Assembly: GCA_028283345.1 (NCBI GenBank)
Contig: JAPOGE010000009.1
Location: 1 to 39,886, forward strand
Length of the DNA: 39,886 nt
Direction: 5' to 3'
DNA from: Candidatus Poseidoniales archaeon
GTDB lineage: Archaea > Thermoplasmatota > Poseidoniia > Poseidoniales > Poseidoniaceae
Shown here one piece after another: positions 16,210-24,477 of the stretch (within the stretch, counting starts at the first letter, position 1; each line of letters begins with the position of its first letter). The notes beneath the pieces are model-generated. The model had not been told where the DNA came from and searched no databases. It saw only the letters and a list, made by a program, of their open reading frames with translations. The translations under genes were made by a program, and so were the position numbers.

Positions 16210-16752
16210 CTATTGGCGAAAAACCCGGTCGCGATAATAGCGTAGTTCCTCAACCGATTCGCGGATATCATCCAAGGCCAGATGCGAGCCTTGTTTGTGG
16301 TAGCGATCTAACTCGGGATACCAACGCTGTGCCAATTCCTTGATGGTCGAGACATCGATCATTCGGTAGTGCAGGTGCTCGACCACCTCGGGCATCTCCT
16401 TCTCCATGAATTTACGGTCGTTCCAGACGCTGTTTCCACATAATGGGGCAATGCCAGCCTCAACATATTCGGCGATGAAGGCCACGGTTTGACGTCCTGC
16501 TTCAGCATGGTTGATTCCGCTCGCCCTGACCCTCTCGACCAAGCCACTGCGGGTGTGGTGGGTGGTATTCCACTCGTCCATGGCATCGAGTAGTTCATCG
16601 GCGACCTTGATTGCCAGATTCGGGCCTTCGGCGATGATATTCAACTCGCCATCGGTGATGATGGTGGCGATTTCGATTATCGAACGGGTCTCGATTTCCA
16701 GCCCGGTCATCTCCAAGTCGATCCAAACCATCAGGTCATTATTCTCGCCCAT
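16210..16752 (-). CDS. orn: Oligoribonuclease (DEDDh 3'-5' exoribonuclease)
   Basis: Degrades 2-5 nt RNA, including linear di-nucleotides, to mononucleotides. From ATG 16752 it is 180 residues, the same length as the bacterial protein. All five DEDDh catalytic residues are visible: D12 and E14 in WIDLEMTGLE, D112 in CGNSVWNDRKF, H157 in KQGSHLALDDIRES, and D162. The open frame continues upstream to a GTG at 16809, but the family N-terminus matches the ATG. Orn is mainly known from Proteobacteria, Actinobacteria and eukaryotes, so its presence in an apparently archaeal segment suggests transfer. It stands alone on the minus strand between the XdhC-like gene and the giant membrane protein. Confidence 0.93.
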   Translation of the reverse strand: MGENNDLMVWIDLEMTGLEIETRSIIEIATIITDGELNIIAEGPNLAIKVADELLDAMDEWNTTHHTRSGLVERVRASGINHAEAGRQTVAFIAEYVEAGIAPLCGNSVWNDRKFMEKEMPEVVEHLHYRMIDVSTIKELAQRWYPELDRYHKQGSHLALDDIRESVEELRYYRDRVFRQ

Positions 16753-16865
16753 GTCGGCGTTGCTGCCCCGGCACTCGATAAATACCGCCTCGGATTTGTC
16801 CAATACCACCTGCTCTGGCCTTTGTCAATCCCCCAGCCATGCGCCCAGCTGATGCAGCACGAGCA

Positions 16866-19800
16866 TTACGAGTTCGATGGCTCAAAACTCAGGATGATGC
16901 GTCCGTATTGGTCGAATCCGACCACCGGGGTGAAGCCTTCGGTATCGGTCTGCGCCAATGATTGCCTGATATTCTGCAATACCTCCGGTGGCAGGTCGAT
17001 ATCGAAACCCATAGTGGTCGACACCCGGCCCGATTCCAGCACTTCCTGAACATCTTGAACTTCGCCGACCGTATCGGCTTGCACTTCGAGTTCACCAACC
17101 GGATCAGCATCCTCTTCTCTCAACTCATCTTCAAGTTGTGAATATCCATCACTCTCAACCAGTCCCGCTACTTCGATATCGACCTCCGATTCGTCCCCCG
17201 GGACTTCTTCTGCGCTAACCTCAGTGATTTCTTCTGAGTAATCCTTTGCTTGAATTTCTGGTTCGTGGGGTGCGGTAAGTTCTGCTTTCACCGCCCCTTC
17301 ATCGACACCCCAGATGCGGAAGTACAACACCGCCTGGGCGAATGCTGCCAACCCCCCGACTATCAGGGCGATTCCGGCGAAGGTGCTGTCGACATCGGTG
17401 AACAGCACTAGGAAGGTACCCAGCGAAGTGCCGACCAGACTGGTGATTCGCCGCCATGAATTCTCAAAGTCGGCCGCGGCCTGCATGCCGCAATAGAGGA
17501 TAATCAGCAAGGCGGCGCCGATATCGGTAAGGTCCCACAGCGCCCAGATGATTCCGACCACTCCATAGGTAGCGCCGAATATTATCATCATATCATTCCA
17601 CTTCCAATAATCCTCGCCATCCTCTGACCAACCCCAGTTCGGATACCACTTTATCGCCGCGAGATAGGACATCACCGAACCCTCGATTATCAACAGCCAG
17701 CCGGCCAAGTCATTGCCTTGGATCTCGGCCACCCGCTCGATATTCCACAGCGCGATGGCGTGCAGTGCTGGAGTTAGTAAGAGCAGAGTCCGATCCTTTT
17801 TGTCCCACGCCTCCCAGGTCACCCATATTGCTACGAACAAAGTCGAGAGACCGTATACCTCATCGAATGAAAGTAGTAGGAATGTCAGCCCCCAGATCCG
17901 TAATGCCGCAGATAATTTCTCTCTCCCCTCAGTGGTGGCACAACGAATCATCGAAGGTTGTTTGGAGAAGATTGCCGTTCCGGCGACGTTGGTCATCAAT
18001 CCTTGATTCAAATCCTCGATGGAAATGACCTCCTTGGCCCATTTGAACAGCAGACCCCTGGTAGAGGTAATCCACAGTGCAAATACCACCAGGCCGGTGC
18101 CGAAGCAGGTGATGCTGAATAATTCAAAGCCGTTGTAGCCTTCAGATTCAAAGCCGATGAGGAATGAAAAGAAGTACGCGACCGGGGCGAAGGCAAAGCC
18201 TTCCATCCGTCCAGCACCCCAACCGAACAGTAGCAGGATGGTCGTTACCACGCAGAGTAGCCAAGCGTCTTCGATGAGGATGAGATCAAGGCCGAAGAAT
18301 AAGACGATACCGGGATAGATGAACGGCAGGGTTTCGATATTCTCCTCTCCGCGCTTGCGCAGTTGCACATCTCCAGCCGATTTACCCAAAGCAAGAGCGG
18401 CATAGATGACCCACATCAAGCCGACGAAACGAAGGTATTGTGTACCGAATAAATACTCGGTGCCCAGCAATATCTCTCCGACCGAGCCCAGAGGCTCAAG
18501 GATGGTGTGGATGAAATTACCCGATTGCGTAAGATTGCCCGGGAAGAATAACCACATCAGGGGCAGGGCATAGATTGCCAATCTGCTGCGATGGATGATG
18601 GCCCGCCACAACACGATTGCGAATAATGCTGTCAGCGCCAGACCCCCTGAAGAATCCAACATCCCCAGCATCACCAATCCTAGGAGGGTCATATCATCGG
18701 CCTTTTTCGATAATTCCTCACGCGGTGCTAGACCTCTCTTCAGCAATACGAAGTGGACTATGATGGGACCACTGAGAATGATGATGTCGAATAATAGCGA
18801 GGCAACATTGAAATCAATCTCCGCCAGTTTCACACTCATCGGCAGGGCGATGGCGAACATCGCCCATACACCTACGGCTCGGTCCTTGCTCGCTGCCCCA
18901 TCGACATTCAGCACCTCACGGACAATTATCCCTACGGGTAGGGCGAACAGCAGCATCCACAGTGGATATGCATCCAGTGAATTGCTCTTTATCGAGACCA
19001 TCGCGGTGGTGAATAGAATCAGCGGCCCGAGTAAACTGAATCTGGCGATACTGCCCCAGGTTGCGCTCATCAATTCAGCATTGGATTCATCTTCACTCAA
19101 TTCCTCATCGACCGACCACGTACCGGTGGTGGGGTCGAAAGATGCCGATTTGCCGGCATTCCGCGAAATCATCTTCAGCAGTATTCCGATATCCAGTTCG
19201 GCCTTCGACATGCGATTGCCGATGACAAAATATGCCACCGCAATCAACGCCAGCAGCAGATTGAAACCCATCATCTGTTCCTCGATTGCGGCCAGCGGCG
19301 TATCGCTCAATGATAGACGTCCCAATGCCGCTAAAAGCACTGTCAGGGATAGGCTGGTGGCGATGGTGATGGACATGTCCCTGCGGGCGGAAAAACTCCC
19401 TTCTTCATCGAATTCCAACTGCTCGATTATCACCGAGGCCAAGAGGTATAGTGCAACTATCCACGGCATCAACGAGTCATCACCGATGATGGTCGCTGGT
19501 GAGCCGACGACGCAGAATAGCGCGAATCTGAAGACATTGCGATTCAGTTTCTTGGTTCGAGATGCCCACTCTCCAGATACAATGATGACGACGGCGATGA
19601 CCAGGTCGAAATTATCGGGGAATGATGACCACATGTTGAGATTCTCAACGTCGTTGAACCAAGTCATCCAACCGACGATGAAGAAGGCCGCGGCAAATAG
19701 GGAAAAAGTCCAGTTCGCCACCCACTCACGGGTCTTTTCATTCCACAGCAGATATGGTACCATCACCAGACAAATGCTCCAGGGTATGACGTTAGAGGTA

Positions 19801-20939
19801 TCCGGCAAGAAGATGAGTGACGCAGCCAGACCGATTGGCATCCACGGGATTCGGTTATCGTGGACGGCCGGGAAATAGGCTACCAGAATGGTGATCCAAA
19901 TCATCGAGGGGAGGGTCAAGAAGGTATTTTCCGGCGCGAACTTGAAAGGCCCTAGATGCAGAGTCATGTCTGTGGTCACAGCGTAGAACATCGCCATCAT
20001 CGCAGCGATGATCAGTCCGATGCTGGCCTTCTCGACCATTTTCCTATCGAGCCGGGGTGAAGCCGCGAGCAGACCTTGCACGATGACTATGAAGACCATC
20101 AGGGATAGTGCTCCACCGGCGCTGGCACCACTCGGAGCATCGTGGACAATCTCGTAGATCAGGGTGAGAAAAGAGGCGACGTTGGCGGTGATGGCAAAGA
20201 CCAGCCCATTATTACTCTCGACCGCCAACAACATCGAGATTGCACAAAGAGACACCATGGCGATGCCGATTTCGTAACTTACGTAGCCTTCCGACCAGTT
20301 TACCCAAGGGCCAAGTCCGACCAAAAGTAGTGCAAATGGCGTAACGCAGGCTACGAACCAACTGACCGTATTCATATTTCGAGAATCGGCTTCCATCGGT
20401 TTGAGGTATAGCCATTGCAGCGCCGCCAGCAGGGCCGCGGCTGCCGCCTGGGCGTAAATCGTGTTGGCATTCGGGTACCAACCGGTGGCTTCCATTCCGG
20501 TGAAAGGTCGGTCGGGGCTGACGAAAAATGTTATGTCCACGCTTGCGGTCAAAGCCACCGCGTAGCGAATTCCCCAGAATAAACCGATTGAGGCGAAGAA
20601 GAAACTCATCGCCAACATGTAGTCGTGCAGGTCGGTGATAACCCCATGCCGACGGCGTTGCAGGTCAACCACAGAAAAGAAGATTATCGCCGAAACCAGG
20701 CCGCCGATTCCGAGTAGGGCAAAGCGGTTGTTTGAATCCCCTTGGGCGAAGGCGATGGTGAATAATCCCCCCCATATTGCCAGTAAGGCAATTCCCCAGA
20801 GCCAGAGTTGCCCCAATCGTTGGAATCCGTAAGACGGCCCTTGGCCAACCCGGTCTGGAATAACTATTTCCAAACCCGATGCATCGGTCACCTGTGAACT
20901 CACTTTTTCGGCCATTCTACGCGGTGGCGGGTTGCTCAT
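16866..20939 (-). CDS. Giant multi-pass membrane protein (1357 aa), unknown function
   Basis: One of the largest genes here. After a ~40-residue polar N-terminus there is an almost unbroken series of hydrophobic helices (by eye more than thirty) to about residue 1220. Charged loops are short; the most hydrophilic internal ones are near 590-640 (DPTTGTWSVDEELSEDESN) and near 960-1010. Residues ~1225-1305 are an acidic, probably disordered linker rich in Glu/Asp, and the last ~50 residues look like a small folded domain (GFDIDLPPEVLQNI and GFDQYGRIILSFEP). I recognise no transporter signature. The size and helix count loosely recall DUF2339-type bacterial membrane proteins, but I cannot confirm that. 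It is divergent from the Mo-hydroxylase genes and carries a palindrome over its predicted TATA box. Confidence 0.85.
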   Translation of the reverse strand: MSNPPPRRMAEKVSSQVTDASGLEIVIPDRVGQGPSYGFQRLGQLWLWGIALLAIWGGLFTIAFAQGDSNNRFALLGIGGLVSAIIFFSVVDLQRRRHGVITDLHDYMLAMSFFFASIGLFWGIRYAVALTASVDITFFVSPDRPFTGMEATGWYPNANTIYAQAAAAALLAALQWLYLKPMEADSRNMNTVSWFVACVTPFALLLVGLGPWVNWSEGYVSYEIGIAMVSLCAISMLLAVESNNGLVFAITANVASFLTLIYEIVHDAPSGASAGGALSLMVFIVIVQGLLAASPRLDRKMVEKASIGLIIAAMMAMFYAVTTDMTLHLGPFKFAPENTFLTLPSMIWITILVAYFPAVHDNRIPWMPIGLAASLIFLPDTSNVIPWSICLVMVPYLLWNEKTREWVANWTFSLFAAAFFIVGWMTWFNDVENLNMWSSFPDNFDLVIAVVIIVSGEWASRTKKLNRNVFRFALFCVVGSPATIIGDDSLMPWIVALYLLASVIIEQLEFDEEGSFSARRDMSITIATSLSLTVLLAALGRLSLSDTPLAAIEEQMMGFNLLLALIAVAYFVIGNRMSKAELDIGILLKMISRNAGKSASFDPTTGTWSVDEELSEDESNAELMSATWGSIARFSLLGPLILFTTAMVSIKSNSLDAYPLWMLLFALPVGIIVREVLNVDGAASKDRAVGVWAMFAIALPMSVKLAEIDFNVASLLFDIIILSGPIIVHFVLLKRGLAPREELSKKADDMTLLGLVMLGMLDSSGGLALTALFAIVLWRAIIHRSRLAIYALPLMWLFFPGNLTQSGNFIHTILEPLGSVGEILLGTEYLFGTQYLRFVGLMWVIYAALALGKSAGDVQLRKRGEENIETLPFIYPGIVLFFGLDLILIEDAWLLCVVTTILLLFGWGAGRMEGFAFAPVAYFFSFLIGFESEGYNGFELFSITCFGTGLVVFALWITSTRGLLFKWAKEVISIEDLNQGLMTNVAGTAIFSKQPSMIRCATTEGREKLSAALRIWGLTFLLLSFDEVYGLSTLFVAIWVTWEAWDKKDRTLLLLTPALHAIALWNIERVAEIQGNDLAGWLLIIEGSVMSYLAAIKWYPNWGWSEDGEDYWKWNDMMIIFGATYGVVGIIWALWDLTDIGAALLIILYCGMQAAADFENSWRRITSLVGTSLGTFLVLFTDVDSTFAGIALIVGGLAAFAQAVLYFRIWGVDEGAVKAELTAPHEPEIQAKDYSEEITEVSAEEVPGDESEVDIEVAGLVESDGYSQLEDELREEDADPVGELEVQADTVGEVQDVQEVLESGRVSTTMGFDIDLPPEVLQNIRQSLAQTDTEGFTPVVGFDQYGRIILSFEPSNS

Positions 20940-20956
20940 AACATCGGTTATTCATA

Positions 20957-20977
20957 GTCGGCACTTAAATTGCCGAC
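20957..20977 (-). promoter_or_regulatory. Palindrome GTCGGCA-N7-TGCCGAC enclosing a TATA-like element
   Basis: A perfect 7-bp inverted repeat with a 7-base spacer that reads ATTTAAG on the minus strand. The TTTAAG core is centred about 28 bases before the A of the ATG at 20939, which is the usual archaeal distance from TATA box to start site and predicts a leaderless mRNA for the giant membrane protein. A repressor bound to the palindrome would block TBP. The palindrome is seen directly; the operator role is inferred. Confidence 0.5.
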
Positions 20978-21040
20978 CGGCCTGGTCGTGGAGAGAGCCA
21001 AAACTAAGCCTCTTGAAATCCATGGTCTTTTCACCTACCT

Positions 21041-21057
21041 AAGACCCGATGGGTCTT
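21041..21057. promoter_or_regulatory. Short hairpin/inverted repeat AAGACCC-GAT-GGGTCTT
   Basis: A perfect 7-bp inverted repeat with a 3-base loop, 52 bases before the start of the iron-sulfur subunit gene. It may be a hairpin in the leader of the Mo-hydroxylase transcript or a protein-binding site. No T-run follows it, so it is not an obvious terminator. The rest of the 169-base divergent gap shows no open frame of note. Confidence 0.35.
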
Positions 21058-21108
21058 TGGCGAAGCATCAAGAAGGGTATTCCACTACGAAGGTAATGGT
21101 GAGGTTGG

Positions 21109-21693
21109 TTGGCCGCAGATGAACACGTTTCAATGATTCCCGCCGCATCGAAGGTCGGATGGTCGGCCGAGGTCAACGGCCGTGGATTTGGCGATGAAAT
21201 CGAATCGGGTGCTATTCTACTGGATGTTCTGCGCGACCAAGTTGGGACACTTGGGGTGAAACGCGGCTGTGATATGGGCACCTGCGGATGCTGCACCGTC
21301 ATCATCGATGGCGTGGCACGGCTGTCATGTTTGACATTGGCTGGTGAAGCAGAAGGTTGTGAAATCACCACGGTCGAGGGTTTGGCCACCGGTCATCACC
21401 TCGCACCGATTCAGGAAATGTTCTCCGAATGCGGCGGTAGTCAATGCGGTTTCTGTACCCCTGGATTCTTGCTTACCAGTGCCGCTCTGCTGGCGAAAAA
21501 TGACTCACCGAGCGATAGTGAAGTGAAATCAGCCATCGATGGCAACCTGTGTCGCTGCACCGGATACCAACAAATTGTCGAGTCGATTCAGGCCGCGGCT
21601 GAGATTCTGCGTTCTGACGCCAAGAGCAAAGATGGCACTGCAGCGCAAATGGACCCCCATCCCGGATTAGGAGCGGGAGACGCCGGTGAGTAA
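21109..21693 (+). CDS. Xanthine dehydrogenase-family [2Fe-2S] small subunit (4-hydroxybenzoyl-CoA reductase gamma-like)
   Basis: Carries electrons between the Mo site and FAD of a molybdenum hydroxylase. Plant-type cluster ligands are C54, C59, C62 and C74 (GCDMGTCGCCTV, SC). The second, helical-domain cluster uses C113, C116, C148 and C150 (SQCGFCTPGFLL, LCRCTGY). At 194 aa it is about 30 residues longer than the usual ~160, with extra residues at both ends. TTG 21109 follows GGTGAGG, and ATG 21133 is an alternative 8 codons in. The large subunit gene starts 12 bases after the stop. Seen alone it fits any CoxS/HcrC/XdhC-small type; the medium subunit narrows the assignment. Confidence 0.9.
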   Translation: MAADEHVSMIPAASKVGWSAEVNGRGFGDEIESGAILLDVLRDQVGTLGVKRGCDMGTCGCCTVIIDGVARLSCLTLAGEAEGCEITTVEGLATGHHLAPIQEMFSECGGSQCGFCTPGFLLTSAALLAKNDSPSDSEVKSAIDGNLCRCTGYQQIVESIQAAAEILRSDAKSKDGTAAQMDPHPGLGAGDAGE

Positions 21694-21705
21694 TGAGGTG
21701 GGGTA

Positions 21706-24477
21706 ATGGGCGATGAGCAGATGAAAGGATACCGGCAACAACCGGGAAAACTTCCGTTCAAGAAACCGGGCAGTGGCGGAGGAAAGCCATTCAGTGAGTT
21801 ACGCGACCTGGATTTTATTCCTGAGAGCCTCGATGGCCGACTGGCGCAACCGCACGGTGAAAACCGCCACGATTATTTGTTGACCGGTAGCAGTATCGGT
21901 CGTAGGACGCCAATGATCGATGACCGATGGAAGGTGACCGGTCAGGCCAAGTATGGTGATGATATTCGCCTTTCTGGAGAGTTGATCGGACGTATTCTGC
22001 GCTCACCACATCACTATGCCAAGATTCGAGCAATCGATACCTCCGTCGCAGAGGCCCTGCCCGGGGTGGAATACGTATTGTGTGGTCAGGGCCACAAAAC
22101 GTTATTCGGAGTTCTTCCCGTGACCAAGGATGAACATGCTCTGGCGGTGGAAAAGGTTCGCCACGTCGGTGATCTGGTCGCCGCGGTGGCGGCGGTCGAC
22201 GAGGCTACGGCCCTGGAGGCACTGCGGTTGATCAAGGTCGATTACGAAGTGCTCGAACCAGTTCACGATATGCGCAAAGCCATCGATGATTCAGAGCATC
22301 CGATTCACGACCGCGGCAAATACCACATCGGCGAATCCAATGTCCAAAAGCGGGTATTCCAGGAATTCGGAAATATCAGTGCAATGAAAGATTCACTCGC
22401 CACCTCGGCGGCAAAGTGGAAATTCGCCGGCGTCAATCATGGCTTCACCGAACCCCATGCAGTAGTCGCCCATTGGGACCCCAGCGGTCGCTTGACGCTC
22501 TATACCCCGCAACAGGTTCCACATTACCTCCATCGCGCCCTGGCCGATGTGCTAGATGTACCGATGCATCAGATCAATGTCTATCGCACCTTTGTCGGGG
22601 GTGGATTCGGGGGTAAATCCGACCCCTTCCCACACGAGATGTGCGCGGCGATTATGGCTCGGGAAACCGGAAAACCGGTGCGTATCACCTTCGACCGCGA
22701 AGAGGTGTTCTGGACCAATCGAGGGCGCCATCCCTCGCTCTTGGAAATGGTTCTTCACGCCGATCAGCAGGGGCGTATATCGGGTATCGAGACCGATGCA
22801 CTGATCGACGGTGGCGCGTTCGCATCATTTGGCCATGTGACGACTTATTACAACGGAGTTCTACACACCGCACCCTATGAGATCGGTGCCTTCCACTATA
22901 CCGGTGCACGGGTATGGACGAACAAGCCGGCCTCGGGGGCGATGCGGGGCCATGGGGCGGTGAATAGCCGTTGTGCGGTGGAATCCGGTATCGACGACCT
23001 ATGTGACCGATTACAGGTCGACCCGATAACCTTCCGTCTAGCAAATCTATTGCCCCCCCACTCAACCACCATCACCGGATTCCGGGTGACCAGCATAGGA
23101 ATGCGAGAATGTCTTGAGCGGGTTAGAGATGCCAGTGGCTGGGTGGAGAAATTCCGCAAGATGCCGCTCGGGCGAGGCATCGGTATCGGTTGCGGCTTCT
23201 TCATCTCGGGCAGTGGCTTGCCAATCCATTGGGACCCGAATAAATTCCCCCATGCCACAGTTCATCTGAAGGTCGACATGGATGGAGGGGTGGTCGTCCA
23301 TACCGGAGCCGCAGAAATCGGTCAAGGCTCAGACACCGTGGTGGCGCAGAGTGTCGCCGAGGTTCTCGGCCTGCCGATAGAGATGATTCGAATCAAGAGC
23401 CGAGAGACCGACACCTCGCCGGTCGACCTCGGCTCATACAGTAGTCGTGTCACCTTCATGAATGCCAATGCCGCCATATCCGCGGCGATGGTCATCCGCG
23501 CTGACCTGCTCGCCGCGGCGGCGGAGATTACTGCTGCCGATGAGAAAATGTTGGTGATCGGCGACCGCCGAATCTACGTTAAGCGTGACCCGGCGGTCGG
23601 AGTGTCATATCTCGAGGCATTACACAAGGCCCTTGAGGACCGCGGCGCTTTGGTCTCATCGGGCTCCTACCGCACCCCACCGATGGGCAAATCCCACAAG
23701 GGTGCTGCCGCCGGCCTCGCCCCGGCCTACTCATTTTCAGCATATGTCGCCGAAGTCGAGGTCGACATGGAGACCGGTCAGAGCAAGGTCATCGAGGTGT
23801 GGGCGGCGCACGACTGCGGCCGCGCCCTGAACCCATTGGCGGTTGAAGGGCAGATTATCGGCTCGTGCCATATGGGTCTGGGGCAGGTCCTCAGTGAGGA
23901 GATGGTGTATGGGCGAACCGGACATCTTCGTAATGCCAATTTGCTCGAATACAAAATCCCCACCGTCCACGAGATGCCGAAGGTCACGCCAATCATCGTC
24001 GAGTCGAACGACCCGGAGGGCCCGTTCGGGGCGAAAGAGGCCGGTGAAGGGCCACTCCTGCCAATTCTACCGGCGGTCGTCAATGCAATTTACGATGCTT
24101 CGGGGATTCGCGTCAATGAATTACCGGTCACCCCGGATAGATTATTCCGGTCAATCGAGAAGAAAATCAAGGCCGAAGAGGTTGACAATGCCCTACAACT
24201 TCCCAATCCAAACCTTCAGTACAGTGATTTACAGAATGTCGTCGAGGCTCGTGCTCTAGACCACGGGAAGCGTGATGATGAACGTCAACTCGACGTTGAG
24301 CGTGAGCCTTACCACAACGGTGCGCTGTTTGGATTAGACCCGGCGATTGCACCGGAGGAACAGACCACTGACTGGGTGATTTCCCTCACCCCGGACGAGG
24401 ATTATCTGGCCGACCCGAGACTCGCTGGCTCAGCTTGGAAACATACCGAGCGCCGCCACATGGGAGGTGAAAATTGA
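21706..24477 (+). CDS. Molybdopterin large subunit, xanthine dehydrogenase family (4-hydroxybenzoyl-CoA reductase alpha-like)
   Basis: The catalytic Mo subunit, 923 aa. The body, ~60-810, carries RRTPMIDDRWKVTGQAKYGDD, VRHVGDLVAAVAAVDEATALEA, the Mo-pterin loop GGGFGGKSDPF near 297-307, GAMRGHGAVNSRCAVES, IGQGSDTVVAQSVAEVLG, GAAAGLAPAYSFSAYVAEVEVD, and GAKEAGEGPLLP with the catalytic Glu at about 778. Compared with ~770-residue relatives it has ~50 extra residues at the N-terminus and ~115 polar, acidic residues after NELPVTPDRLFRSI. The phrase GVLPVTKDEHALAVEKVR resembles 4-hydroxybenzoyl-CoA reductase alpha subunits more than xanthine dehydrogenase. The stop overlaps the medium subunit ATG by 4 bases. 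The substrate is unproven. Confidence 0.9.
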   Translation: MGDEQMKGYRQQPGKLPFKKPGSGGGKPFSELRDLDFIPESLDGRLAQPHGENRHDYLLTGSSIGRRTPMIDDRWKVTGQAKYGDDIRLSGELIGRILRSPHHYAKIRAIDTSVAEALPGVEYVLCGQGHKTLFGVLPVTKDEHALAVEKVRHVGDLVAAVAAVDEATALEALRLIKVDYEVLEPVHDMRKAIDDSEHPIHDRGKYHIGESNVQKRVFQEFGNISAMKDSLATSAAKWKFAGVNHGFTEPHAVVAHWDPSGRLTLYTPQQVPHYLHRALADVLDVPMHQINVYRTFVGGGFGGKSDPFPHEMCAAIMARETGKPVRITFDREEVFWTNRGRHPSLLEMVLHADQQGRISGIETDALIDGGAFASFGHVTTYYNGVLHTAPYEIGAFHYTGARVWTNKPASGAMRGHGAVNSRCAVESGIDDLCDRLQVDPITFRLANLLPPHSTTITGFRVTSIGMRECLERVRDASGWVEKFRKMPLGRGIGIGCGFFISGSGLPIHWDPNKFPHATVHLKVDMDGGVVVHTGAAEIGQGSDTVVAQSVAEVLGLPIEMIRIKSRETDTSPVDLGSYSSRVTFMNANAAISAAMVIRADLLAAAAEITAADEKMLVIGDRRIYVKRDPAVGVSYLEALHKALEDRGALVSSGSYRTPPMGKSHKGAAAGLAPAYSFSAYVAEVEVDMETGQSKVIEVWAAHDCGRALNPLAVEGQIIGSCHMGLGQVLSEEMVYGRTGHLRNANLLEYKIPTVHEMPKVTPIIVESNDPEGPFGAKEAGEGPLLPILPAVVNAIYDASGIRVNELPVTPDRLFRSIEKKIKAEEVDNALQLPNPNLQYSDLQNVVEARALDHGKRDDERQLDVEREPYHNGALFGLDPAIAPEEQTTDWVISLTPDEDYLADPRLAGSAWKHTERRHMGGEN

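Noticed and set aside
18595-19878. A 427-codon open frame on the plus strand
   Set aside because: It lies wholly antisense to the giant membrane protein; its Ser/Ile/Met-rich composition is what an antisense read of helix codons gives.
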